64,000 nucleotides of DNA from Deinococcus seoulensis (GTDB taxonomy: Bacteria > Deinococcota > Deinococci > Deinococcales > Deinococcaceae). The translations under genes and the position numbers were made by a program. Position 1 is the first letter of the stretch; the number at the start of each line of letters is the position of its first letter. The notes below the pieces were generated by a model that saw nothing but the letters and a program-made list of their open reading frames with translations, made no database searches and was not told the origin of the DNA. The stretch spans positions 1-64,000 of the forward strand of contig NZ_BMQM01000020.1 in NCBI RefSeq assembly GCF_014648115.1. Direction: 5' to 3'. Shown here piece by piece: positions 34,132 to 42,916 of this stretch.

Positions 34132-36753
34132 TCAGGTCTGCGGGGTCGGGACCGGCCCGCTGGCGGGCAGCGTGAACGTGAAGGTCGCGCCCTGGTCGGG
34201 TTCTCCCGTGGCGGACCAGCTGCCGCCGTGGCGGGTCAGGATGCGGCGCACGTTGGCGAGGCCCACGCCGGTCCCGCCGAACTCCTCGGGGCGGTGCAGG
34301 CGCTGGAACACGCCGAACAGCTTGTGCGCGTAGCGGCTGTCGAAACCCACGCCGTTGTCGCGGACGTGAACGGCCCACTGGTCGCCCTGCGGCTCGGCCC
34401 ACAGTTCGATGCGGGCGTGGTCGCGCCGGGAGGTGTACTTCACGGCGTTCCCCATCAGGTTCGACAGCACCTGTCGCAGCAGGGCCGGGTCGCCCTTGAC
34501 GGTCGGGAGCGGCCCGATCTGCCACTCGACGCTGCGGCCGTGCAGGTCGGGGGTCAGGTCGCGCTGCACGTCGGCCGCCAGCGCCGCGAGGTTCACGTCG
34601 CCCAGCCGCAGTTCCTGGCGGGCGGTGCGCGAGAGGTTCAGCATGGCGTCGATCAGGTCGTTCATGTGCGCGGCCGAGTCGGAGATGACGTTCAGGGCGC
34701 GGCTGGCCTTGGCGTTCGTGTCGAGTTCGCTGCCGAGCGCCTTGCGCAGCAGGTCCGTGAAGCCCGCGATGTGCCGCACCGGGGCGCGCAGGTCGTGACT
34801 GACCGAGTACGCGAACGCCTCGAGTTCCTCGTTCGCGGCGTGCATGGCGGCGTTGCTGCGTTCCAGTTTGGCGCTGTAGTGCCGCAGGTCCGTGACGCTG
34901 CGGGCGCGGTCCAGCGCCAGCGAGAGGCTCTGCGTGACGCTGCTGAGCAGCGAGCGGTCCGCCTGACTCCAGTGGCGGGCGTTGAACTGCCCGATGCAGA
35001 ACACGCCGATGGGCTCTCCGCGCAGTGTCACGGGCAGGCAGGCGGAGGCGCCCACGACCTGCCGGGTTTCGGGCAGACCATCGGTGCTGGTGTCGTAGGT
35101 GTCCTGATAGTAGGGTTCGCCGCTGCGCCAGGGGGTGATCAGGTTCAGGGTGCGCTCGAAGTCCAGTCCGGCGTCCACGGCGGCCTGCAACGCCGGGTCG
35201 CGCAGGTCGCCGACCTGGGCGCGCAGTCGCCACCTGCCGCCCTCGGGTTCGTAGTACACCGCAAACCCGTCGTCCAGCAGGGACAGCGCGACCTCCTGCG
35301 CACGGCGGATCAGGCCGTAGCGGTCTTCCTGGGCGCCCAGGTCGGCGCTGAGCTGCGCGAAGGCTTCCAGCGAGCGGGTCTGGGCGTGCAGCGCGGCGTT
35401 CTGTTCGCGCAGCAGTTCGGCGTTCGCGCTGCGGTCCAGGGCCATGCTGAGGCTGCGGCCCACCGCGAGGAACACGCTGCGTTCCCGCTCGTTCCAGTCG
35501 GTGCCCAGGCGGCGCGCCATGACCAGCAGCCCGAACGGGCGCGCACCGCTGAACATGGGGTACAGGGCCAGCGCGCGGTACCCGTGGTTGCTGCTGAACC
35601 CGTCGCCCTGCGCCTGCCAGTCCGGCAGGAACAGCGGGGCGCGGGTTTCGAGCAGGCTGCGGGAACTGGTGGCGTCCAGGCTGACGCCGACCCGGAGTTC
35701 GCTCAGCATGCCTGCGGGCATGTCGGGGGGCAGCGCGACCGGCATCCACTGGTCGCCGCGCGCCGCGAAGTACCCGACGCTCACGCCGCGCAGGGTGGCG
35801 CCCAGCACCTCGGCGGCCCGCCCGGCCAGTTCGGAGGGGTCGCGGCTGTTCATGGCCTGCTCCTCGAAGCGCACGAACGCGGCCAGCGCGGCGCGTTCCT
35901 CCGCGAGTTGCTGCACGTGCCACGCGCGGCTCAGGGCCAGGTGCAGGCTGCGGCAGGCGGCGGCGAAGATCCCGCGTTCCAGCGCCGTCCAGGTGTCGTG
36001 GCTGGTGGTGCCCACGCCGATCAGGCCGACCAGCTGCCCGTCGCGGTGGAAGGCCTGAAGGGCCACGGCGCGGTAGGCGCGGGTGCTGGGCAGGTGCTGC
36101 TCGGCGGCGTTCCAGTGGTCCACGAAGACCGGCAGGCCGCTGCGGGTGGCGTCCAGGAAGGCCGGGGACAGGGACGGCTGGCCCGGCTGGTCGGGGGCCA
36201 GGATGTCCGGGTGGGCGTCGCCGGACAGGAAGCTCACGCTCCAGGTGTCTGCGCGGCGTTCCAGGTACGTGACGGTCACGCCGGGCATCAGGCGGCGCAC
36301 GCCCTGTTCGGCGCTGCGGATCAGTGCGTCGGGTTCCAGGTCCGCGCCCAGTTGCTCGGTCAGGGTCATGAAGGCGCGCAGGACGGTCTCGCGGTCCTGG
36401 CCCCTCAGGCTGCCGCCCAGCCGGGGCGTGCGGGTCAGGGCGGCGCTGATCAGCGGCCCGGTGGCGCGCAGCAGGGCGCGGTCCTGTTCGGTCAGGGCGG
36501 CGCCCGGCGGGAAGTGCAGGGCCGCGCTCAGGGCGGCGCTGTGCAGGCCCGCCGGGCCGCTGAACGTGACGTCCACGGTCTCGCCGTCCGGGAAGGGCGG
36601 GATGGCCGGGTCCGGCGTCTCGCCGAGGTGCAGTTCCACGTGCGCGCCGAGCCCGCGCAGGGCGTCGCGGACCTGGGCGGGGGTGCTGGCGGCGGCCAGC
36701 GCGCTGGTGACCTCCTGCCAGCGTTCGAACAGGGAGGAGGTGAACGCCGTCAT
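34132..36753 (-). CDS. Multi-GAF sensor histidine kinase
   Basis: 873 residues and no clear membrane segment. The N-terminal two-thirds contain about three or four GAF-like units (for example LLVMARRLGTDWNERERSVFLAVGRSL and IGVFCIGQFNARHWSQADRSLL, read as separate blocks). The kinase core begins with AFAYSVSHDLRAPVRHI, the phosphoacceptor His near residue 652, and has ATPase boxes NLMGNAVKYT, VHVRDNGVGFD and GTGVGLANVRRI. Its HisKA type is the same as that of the phytochrome next door. Start ATG 36753, 9 nt after TATGCT, probably leaderless. It is divergent from the heme oxygenase-phytochrome operon, so may share its signalling. Confidence 0.92.
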   Translation of the reverse strand: MTAFTSSLFERWQEVTSALAAASTPAQVRDALRGLGAHVELHLGETPDPAIPPFPDGETVDVTFSGPAGLHSAALSAALHFPPGAALTEQDRALLRATGPLISAALTRTPRLGGSLRGQDRETVLRAFMTLTEQLGADLEPDALIRSAEQGVRRLMPGVTVTYLERRADTWSVSFLSGDAHPDILAPDQPGQPSLSPAFLDATRSGLPVFVDHWNAAEQHLPSTRAYRAVALQAFHRDGQLVGLIGVGTTSHDTWTALERGIFAAACRSLHLALSRAWHVQQLAEERAALAAFVRFEEQAMNSRDPSELAGRAAEVLGATLRGVSVGYFAARGDQWMPVALPPDMPAGMLSELRVGVSLDATSSRSLLETRAPLFLPDWQAQGDGFSSNHGYRALALYPMFSGARPFGLLVMARRLGTDWNERERSVFLAVGRSLSMALDRSANAELLREQNAALHAQTRSLEAFAQLSADLGAQEDRYGLIRRAQEVALSLLDDGFAVYYEPEGGRWRLRAQVGDLRDPALQAAVDAGLDFERTLNLITPWRSGEPYYQDTYDTSTDGLPETRQVVGASACLPVTLRGEPIGVFCIGQFNARHWSQADRSLLSSVTQSLSLALDRARSVTDLRHYSAKLERSNAAMHAANEELEAFAYSVSHDLRAPVRHIAGFTDLLRKALGSELDTNAKASRALNVISDSAAHMNDLIDAMLNLSRTARQELRLGDVNLAALAADVQRDLTPDLHGRSVEWQIGPLPTVKGDPALLRQVLSNLMGNAVKYTSRRDHARIELWAEPQGDQWAVHVRDNGVGFDSRYAHKLFGVFQRLHRPEEFGGTGVGLANVRRILTRHGGSWSATGEPDQGATFTFTLPASGPVPTPQT

Positions 36754-36762
36754 ACGGCCCGC

Positions 36763-36768
36763 AGCATA
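36763..36768 (-). promoter_or_regulatory. TANNNT box for the GAF kinase
   Basis: TATGCT on the minus strand ends 9 nt before ATG 36753; no Shine-Dalgarno is visible. Confidence 0.45.
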
Positions 36769-36903
36769 CTGCCCGGCACCGGCCGGAACGCTGGCAGGCG
36801 CGGCGTGCCGGGGCGGGGAATCCCTTCATGTTCGGCGCGGGCAGGCGCGGGCCGCGCCGGTCTGTTCACATGCGCGCGGGCGCCCGTCTGATACAACAGA
36901 GGG

Positions 36904-37530
36904 GTGATTCTGCCGCAACTGAAAACCCGCACCCGCGTGCAGCACGAGCAGGCGGAGGCCAGTCTGAACCTGATGGACCCGCTCCTGACGCGCGGGGAGT
37001 ACGTGCGGGTGCTGCGGCACATGTGGACGCTGTACGTGCCGCTCGAGGACCGGCTGGGGGCGCTGCTGGGCCCGGCGAACCGGGCGGCGTTGGACTGGCC
37101 GGCACGCCTGAAACGCCCGCTGCTGGAACGCGACCTGCGGGACCTGGGCAGCCCACTGCCGGACCGTGCGCTGCACCCGGACGCGCTGGACTTCCTGCAC
37201 GCAGAGGCGGACGCCTGGGGCGCGGCGTACGTGCTGGAGGGCGCCACGCTGGGCGGCCAACTGCTGCGCCGCCACCTGCACACGGCCCTGGACCTGGGGA
37301 ACGGGGGCGCGGCGTTCTACGGCAGTTACGGCGAGCTGGTCGGGCCGCGCTGGAAGGCGTTCGGCGCGGCGCTCGAGGCGCGCGGCGCGGCCGACCCGGA
37401 CCCGCAGGGATTCGCGGAGCGGGCGGTGCAGGCGGCCGGGCGGACCTTCGCGCTGTTCATCACGCCCGGCGCGGCGGTCCCCGCAGGGCAGCCGTCCGCG
37501 CGGCCCGGTCAGGTCGGGGGGGCACTGTGA
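36904..37530 (+). CDS. bphO: Biliverdin-producing heme oxygenase
   Basis: 208 residues. LKTRTRVQHEQAEASLNLM carries the proximal heme ligand, His14. AYVLEGATLGGQLLRRHL is the distal-side glycine-rich helix, and FYGSYGELVGPRWKAF is typical of bacterial heme oxygenases. It opens heme to biliverdin, the chromophore of the phytochrome encoded next. Start GTG 36904 has AGAGGG directly before it. The stop overlaps the next start (GTGA), so synthesis of chromophore and apoprotein is coupled. Confidence 0.92.
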   Translation: MILPQLKTRTRVQHEQAEASLNLMDPLLTRGEYVRVLRHMWTLYVPLEDRLGALLGPANRAALDWPARLKRPLLERDLRDLGSPLPDRALHPDALDFLHAEADAWGAAYVLEGATLGGQLLRRHLHTALDLGNGGAAFYGSYGELVGPRWKAFGAALEARGAADPDPQGFAERAVQAAGRTFALFITPGAAVPAGQPSARPGQVGGAL

Positions 37531-39887
37531 CCGGCCACGACGATCAGGCGCCCGGCGCCGCGCCACCCGCGCTGGCCGTGCAGGTGGCGCGGCTGGGCGA
37601 ACCGGTGGACCTGACCAACTGCGACCGCGAACCGATCCACATTCCCGGCGCGGTGCAGCCGCACGGGGTGCTGCTGGTGCTGCGCGGCGACGTGGCGGTG
37701 CAGGTCAGCGGGAACACCGGGGCGCACTTCGGGCTGAGCGTGAACGACGTGCTGAGCGGTGGCCTGGAGGTCCTGCTGGACCCGCCGACGCTCTCGCGGG
37801 TGCGGGCGGCGCTGGACAGCGAACCGCTGCGCGACAACCCGCTGTACCTGCTGAGCACCCCGGTGTGCGGGCGGGGCCTGTTCGACCTGATCGCACACCG
37901 GCGCGGCGAGCAGCTGATCCTGGAATTCGAGACGGCGCGGGCGGGCCGCCCCCCGGTGGACAGTTACAGTCAGGTCAAGCGGTCCGTGGCGCGCCTGAAC
38001 GCCACGCTGGACCTGGGTGAGTTCGCGGTCGCGGCGGCCGAGGAGGTGCGCCGCCTGACCGGCTTCGACCGCGTGATGGTCTACCAGTTCGCCGAGGACG
38101 GCACCGGCACGGTCATCGCGGAGAACGTCCGTGAGGACATGACCCCGTACCTGGGGCTGCGGTACCCGGCGTCGGACATTCCGCAGCAGGCGCGGGCGCT
38201 GTACGTGCAGAACATGCTGCGCATCATCGCGGACGTCACGTACGACCCGGTCCCGATGTTCGCGCGCCAGGGCGAGGGCGTCCCGGACGACATGACCACA
38301 CCGCTGGACATGAGTTACTGCGTGCTGCGCAGCGTCTCCCCCATTCACCTGCAGTACCTGAAGAACATGGGCGTGCACGCCTCCATGAGCATCAGTCTGG
38401 TGCGCGGCGGGGCGCTGTGGGGCCTGATCGCCTGTCATCACAACTCGCCCCGGCACCTGCCGTACGACGTGCGGTCCGCCTGCGAACTGCTGGGGCAGGT
38501 GGCCAGCGTGCAGATCAGTGCCCGCCAGGAGCAGCGCGACCAGTCCTACCAGCTGCAACTGAAGACCGCGCAGACGCAACTGGTCGAACGCATGGCCGAG
38601 GAGAGCGACCTGCTCGAGGCGCTGGTGGGCAGCGGCATGAACCTGCTGCACTTCATCGACGCGCCGGGCGCGGCCGTGTGCCTGGACGGCGAGGTGGTCC
38701 TGCTGGGCGCCACGCCGTCACGCACGCAGGTCATGGAACTGGGCGCGTGGCTGGACACGCAGGCGGAAGTGGACATCCTGCACACGCAGTCGCTGGGTGA
38801 ACTGCACGCCCCGGCGCAGGCGTACGCGGCGCGGGCCAGTGGGCTGCTGGCCGTGAAACTCTCGCGCAGCCGCCACGATTACGTGATGTGGTTCCGGCCC
38901 GAGGAGTTGCAGACCGTCACCTGGGGCGGCGACCCGAACAAACCCGTGGAGGTCAGCGAGGACGGCACGGAACGCCTCACGCCGCGCCAGTCGTTCGCGG
39001 CGTGGCAGCAGACCGTGCGGGGCCGCAGCGCCGTGTGGCAGTCCGAGGAACTGGTGGCCGCGCGGGCGCTGCGCCGGGCGATCATGGCGGTCGTGCTGCG
39101 CCGCGTGGAGGAACTCGGTCGCCTGAACGAGCACCTGGAACGCAGCAACGCCGACCTGGAACGCAGTAACGCCGACCTGGACGCCTTCGCGTACATCGCC
39201 AGCCACGACCTGAAAGAACCGCTGCGCGGCCTGCACAACTACTCGGCGTTCCTGCTCGAAACGTACGAGCAGCAGCTCGACGAGGACGGCGCGGCGAAAC
39301 TGAGGACGCTGGTGCGGCTCACGCAGCGCATGGACGACCTGATCGACTCGCTGCTGCTGTACTCGCGGGTGGGCCGCGTGGACCTGAGTTTCCGGCCCAC
39401 CGACCTGAACGACCTGCTCGTGGACGTGCTGGAAGTCATCGCGCCGCGCCTGGAGCAACTGAACGTGCAGGTGCAGGTGCAGCCGGACCTGCCGACCCTG
39501 ACCATCGACCGCGTGCGGGTGGGCGAGGTGCTGAGCAACCTGATCACCAACGCCATGAAGTACAACGACAAGGCGCAGCCGCAGGTGCAGGTCGGCGCGG
39601 TCCGCGCGGGCGAACGCGCCCAGCACCCGGACCTGCGCGTGCCGGACGGCGTTCCGGCGCAGGCGCACGTGCTGTTCGTGCGCGACAACGGTATCGGCAT
39701 CCGCGAGAAGCACTTCGAGAACATCTTCCGGATCTTCAAACGCCTGCACGCCCGCGACCAGTTCGGCGGCGGGACCGGCGCGGGCCTGACCATCGTCCGC
39801 AAGATCGTGGAACGGCACGGCGGGCAGATCTGGGTCAGCAGCGAGTACGGTCAGGGCAGCGTGTTCTACTTCACGCTGGAGGCCTGA
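37527..39887 (+). CDS. bphP: Bacteriophytochrome sensor histidine kinase
   Basis: 786 residues. PAS: NCDREPIHIPGAVQPHGVLL, where Cys32 is the biliverdin attachment site. GAF: FDRVMVYQFAEDGTGTVIAE and LGLRYPASDIPQQARALYV, the PASDIP motif contacting the chromophore. PHY: WFRPEELQTVTWGGDPNKPV. Kinase: [20 protein letters not shown] with the phosphoacceptor His, then NLITNAMKYND, VRDNGIGI and GTGAGLTIVRKIVE. It is a red/far-red light sensor kinase. Just before the kinase helix the heptad ERSNADL is duplicated (DNA 39137-39180). It overlaps bphO by 4 bp and is followed by its response regulator. Confidence 0.96.
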   Translation: MTGHDDQAPGAAPPALAVQVARLGEPVDLTNCDREPIHIPGAVQPHGVLLVLRGDVAVQVSGNTGAHFGLSVNDVLSGGLEVLLDPPTLSRVRAALDSEPLRDNPLYLLSTPVCGRGLFDLIAHRRGEQLILEFETARAGRPPVDSYSQVKRSVARLNATLDLGEFAVAAAEEVRRLTGFDRVMVYQFAEDGTGTVIAENVREDMTPYLGLRYPASDIPQQARALYVQNMLRIIADVTYDPVPMFARQGEGVPDDMTTPLDMSYCVLRSVSPIHLQYLKNMGVHASMSISLVRGGALWGLIACHHNSPRHLPYDVRSACELLGQVASVQISARQEQRDQSYQLQLKTAQTQLVERMAEESDLLEALVGSGMNLLHFIDAPGAAVCLDGEVVLLGATPSRTQVMELGAWLDTQAEVDILHTQSLGELHAPAQAYAARASGLLAVKLSRSRHDYVMWFRPEELQTVTWGGDPNKPVEVSEDGTERLTPRQSFAAWQQTVRGRSAVWQSEELVAARALRRAIMAVVLRRVEELGRLNEHLERSNADLERSNADLDAFAYIASHDLKEPLRGLHNYSAFLLETYEQQLDEDGAAKLRTLVRLTQRMDDLIDSLLLYSRVGRVDLSFRPTDLNDLLVDVLEVIAPRLEQLNVQVQVQPDLPTLTIDRVRVGEVLSNLITNAMKYNDKAQPQVQVGAVRAGERAQHPDLRVPDGVPAQAHVLFVRDNGIGIREKHFENIFRIFKRLHARDQFGGGTGAGLTIVRKIVERHGGQIWVSSEYGQGSVFYFTLEA

Positions 39888-39888
39888 G

Positions 39889-40317
39889 GTGTCACTGAGC
39901 CCCGTCCTGGTCGTCGAGGACAGCGACGAGGACTACCAGGCGACCCTGTGGGCCATGCAGAAACTGGGCCGCAGCGACCTGCTGGAGCGCTGCACCGACG
40001 GCGACGACGCCCTGGACCGCCTGTCGGACCGCGCGCGCCCCTGGCCGAAACTGGTGCTGCTGGACCTGAACATGCCCGGCACCGACGGCCGCGAGGTGCT
40101 GGCCTTCATTCGCAGCACGCCGTTCCTGCGGCCCCTGCCGGTCGTGATCCTGTCCACGTCGGCCAGCGAACGCGACGTGAACACCTGCTACGACCTGGGC
40201 GCCAACGCCTACCTGCTCAAGCCCGTGAACTTCACGCAGTACACCGAGCAGTTGCGGGTCACGCTGGACTTCTGGCTGGGCCTGGCGCAACTGCCAGAGC
40301 CCGTGGAGTCCACTTGA
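39889..40317 (+). CDS. bphR: Response regulator of the phytochrome operon
   Basis: 142 residues, a single receiver domain with no output domain. [20 protein letters not shown] holds the acidic pocket; [20 protein letters not shown] the phosphorylated Asp; [11 protein letters not shown] the Thr/Ser, and [14 protein letters not shown] the Lys. This is the Rcp1/BphR type that accepts phosphate from phytochromes. Start GTG 39889 is 1 nt after the bphP stop with GGAG upstream. Its stop overlaps the TTG start of the hybrid kinase gene (TTGA), so a relay between the two is likely. Confidence 0.92.
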   Translation: MSLSPVLVVEDSDEDYQATLWAMQKLGRSDLLERCTDGDDALDRLSDRARPWPKLVLLDLNMPGTDGREVLAFIRSTPFLRPLPVVILSTSASERDVNTCYDLGANAYLLKPVNFTQYTEQLRVTLDFWLGLAQLPEPVEST

Positions 40318-42362
40318 ACGGGCCGCACCCTGACACTGAACTGCAGGCCGGGCCGCCCACGCTGCCGCCGCTGCGCGTGCTGATCGTGGACGACAGCCCC
40401 GAGGACACCGAGACGTACCGGCACCTGCTGCGCCACTGGCCGGAACGTGAGGTGCACACGCAGGCCGCCGCGCTGGGTGACGACGCGCTGGACGCCCTGC
40501 AACACGGCACCCCGGACGTGATCCTGCTGGACTACCAGTTGCCGGACATGACCGGCCTGGAATTCCTGCACGAGGCCCGCCCGGACTGCGCGGTGATCAT
40601 GCTGACCGGCGTGGGCGACGAGCAGGTGGCCGTGCAGGCCATGCGTGCCGGAGCGCAGGACTACCTCGTGAAGGGCCGCCTGAGTGCCGACCTGCTGCGG
40701 CAGACGCTGCTGCGCGCCCTGCACACCCACGCCCTGGCACGTGACCTGCGGCGCTCGCAGGCGCGCACGGCCGCGATCCTGGGGTCCATCACGGACGGGT
40801 TCGTCACGCTGGACGAACGCGGGCAGGTCATGGAACTCAACGGCGCGGCCGAGGTGCTGCTGGGCGCCGACCTGGACCACCTGCGCCGCGCGCCGCCCCC
40901 CTGGCACGCCGACCCGGACTTCACGGCGGCCATCGAACGCGCCCGGCAGGGGGGCGAGATGACGACCGCCGAACTGCACCTGCCGGAGCGGGGCACCTGG
41001 CTGCACGCGCGGCTGTACCCGTCGCGCACCGGACTGACCATGTACCTGTACGACGTCACGGCCCGCCGCGAGGCCGAGGCCCGCGAGCAGCGGTACTCGC
41101 GGCGCATGCAGGGCCTGTACGACGCCGCGACCACCCTGAACACCGTCCGGGAACGCCAGGACGTCCTGCGCGCCATCGTGCGGGTGTCGCAGGCGCTGGT
41201 GCGCAGCCCGCTGGTCGTGCTGGCCACGCCGGACCCGGTGAACGCCGGGGAATGGCTGCTGACCGGCGCGGACGGCCCGGTGGGCAGCCCGGACGACCTG
41301 CCCGGCGCGGCCGCCCTGCGGGCCGGACTGCAACTGGCCGTGCAGCCCGAACAGATCGGCGCGTGCGGCGCAGACTGGACGACCCTGACCCTGACCCGGC
41401 CACGCGAGACGGCCGACCCGCAGGCACACGGCCCGCAGACATCCGACCAGCAGGCACCCGCCCCGGACACCGGCACCCTGCTGGGCGTGCTGGCCTTCAG
41501 GCCGCCGCAGGACGCCGAGCACAGCGACGACACCCGCACGCTGCTGCTGACGCTGGCGCAGATGCTCTCGCACACCCTGACCCGCTCGGCGCTGTTCGAG
41601 GCGGACCGCGAGCACCGCCAGACCCTCGAGGCGCGCGTGCAGACCCGCACGGCCGCGCTGGAACGCAGCAACCGGGAACTCGAGCAGTTCGCGTACGTCG
41701 CCAGCCACGACCTGAAAGAACCGCTGCGGACCATCAGTTCCTTCACGCAACTGCTTCAGAGCCGCTACGGGCCGCAACTGGACGACCGGGCCCGGCGGTA
41801 CATCGACATCACCGTGGCGGGCGCGCAGCGCATGTCCACCCTGATCGAGGACGTGCTGGCCGTCAGCCGCCTGAACACCCAGCCCAGCGTGCCCACCCGC
41901 ACGGACCTGAACACCCTGGTCGGGCACGTCACCACACAGTTGCAGGCGCTGATCCACGAGACCGGCGGGACCGTGCAGGTCGGCCCGCTCCCGAACCTGA
42001 TGGTGGACGCCACGCAGTTCACGCAACTGTTCCAGAACCTGATCGGCAACGCCCTGAAGTTCCGCCGCCCCGACCGGCCCCCCACCGTGCAGGTGCAGGC
42101 GCAGCCCGGCGCGGACAGCTGGACCTTCACGGTGACCGACAACGGCATCGGCATCGACCCCGAGTACCACGAGCGGGTGTTCGTGATCTTCCAGCGGCTG
42201 CACACCCGCGACCACTACGCCGGGAACGGAATCGGGCTGGCGCTGTGCCGCAAGATCGTCGAGGGGCGCGGCGGGACCATCTGGCTGTCGGCAACCGACG
42301 GGGGCGGCACGACCGTGCAGTTCAGCGTGCCGCACCGCCAGGGCGACGCCCGCAGCGCCTGA
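40314..42362 (+). CDS. Hybrid protein: receiver, PAS, GAF and histidine kinase
   Basis: 682 residues from TTG 40314, which overlaps the bphR stop and has GGAG 6 nt upstream. Residues about 20-140: receiver domain ([52 protein letters not shown]). About 150-260: PAS ([20 protein letters not shown]). About 265-430: GAF. Then [43 protein letters not shown] and [18 protein letters not shown]. It can receive phosphate at the N-terminus and phosphorylate another regulator. The stop TGA belongs to repeat fragment R6. Confidence 0.92.
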   Translation: MNGPHPDTELQAGPPTLPPLRVLIVDDSPEDTETYRHLLRHWPEREVHTQAAALGDDALDALQHGTPDVILLDYQLPDMTGLEFLHEARPDCAVIMLTGVGDEQVAVQAMRAGAQDYLVKGRLSADLLRQTLLRALHTHALARDLRRSQARTAAILGSITDGFVTLDERGQVMELNGAAEVLLGADLDHLRRAPPPWHADPDFTAAIERARQGGEMTTAELHLPERGTWLHARLYPSRTGLTMYLYDVTARREAEAREQRYSRRMQGLYDAATTLNTVRERQDVLRAIVRVSQALVRSPLVVLATPDPVNAGEWLLTGADGPVGSPDDLPGAAALRAGLQLAVQPEQIGACGADWTTLTLTRPRETADPQAHGPQTSDQQAPAPDTGTLLGVLAFRPPQDAEHSDDTRTLLLTLAQMLSHTLTRSALFEADREHRQTLEARVQTRTAALERSNRELEQFAYVASHDLKEPLRTISSFTQLLQSRYGPQLDDRARRYIDITVAGAQRMSTLIEDVLAVSRLNTQPSVPTRTDLNTLVGHVTTQLQALIHETGGTVQVGPLPNLMVDATQFTQLFQNLIGNALKFRRPDRPPTVQVQAQPGADSWTFTVTDNGIGIDPEYHERVFVIFQRLHTRDHYAGNGIGLALCRKIVEGRGGTIWLSATDGGGTTVQFSVPHRQGDARSA

Positions 42363-42397
42363 TACGGACTCCGTCTGTTTCGCCCTCCACCCGGAAT
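42362..42397 (+). repeat. 5' fragment (R6) of the ATACGGA/TCCGTAT repeat
   Basis: ATACGGACTCCGTCTGTTTCG is present with remains of hairpin 1 (CACCCGG, AATGCA, CCGGGG); the rest of the element is missing. It starts at the last base of the hybrid kinase stop codon and may help end that transcription unit. Confidence 0.65.
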
Positions 42398-42413
42398 GCA
42401 CCGGGGCTGCGGG

Positions 42414-42827
42414 TCAACTGCCCAGGATGCCGCCCACCTGTTCGAGCAGTTCCATCGGACTGAACGGCTTGATCAGGTAATGGTCCGCGCCTGCCTGACG
42501 GCCCTGCTCGATGTCGTCGAGTTGCGCGCGGGCCGTGACCAGCATCACGCAGGTGTGCCGCAGCGCCGGGTCGTCCTTGACGCGGCGGCACACCTGATAG
42601 CCGTTCAGGGTGCCGGGCATCATGACGTCCAGAATCACGAGGTCCGGGCGCAGTTCCGGGATGCGGGCCATGGCCTCGTCGCCGCTGGACGCCTCGTGCA
42701 GGCGGTAGTCGGTGCCCAGGAACGTCAGGCGGATCAGTTTGCGCAGGTCGGCGTGATCCTCGACGATCAGGATGACCGGGGGCTGGCGGGAGGCGGTCGG
42801 ATCGGGCGTTATCGGAAGTTCGGTCAT
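42414..42827 (-). CDS. Response regulator, single receiver domain
   Basis: 137 residues. ILIVEDHADLRKLIRLTF, LVILDVMMPGTLNGYQVCRR, LVTARAQLDDIEQG and HYLIKPFSPMELLEQ are the four receiver landmarks; no output domain follows. Start ATG 42827 behind GAGGAA. It lies 89 bp downstream of the PAS kinase on the same strand and is probably its partner. Output is unknown, as for most single-domain regulators. Confidence 0.92.
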   Translation of the reverse strand: MTELPITPDPTASRQPPVILIVEDHADLRKLIRLTFLGTDYRLHEASSGDEAMARIPELRPDLVILDVMMPGTLNGYQVCRRVKDDPALRHTCVMLVTARAQLDDIEQGRQAGADHYLIKPFSPMELLEQVGGILGS

Positions 42828-42916
42828 GTGGGGTTCCTCGTGCGGCGGGTGCGGATCGGTGACGTGTGCAGCAGCGGAAACGGGCGGCGCGCGTCCCACT
42901 GCCCGGCCTGCAACGC

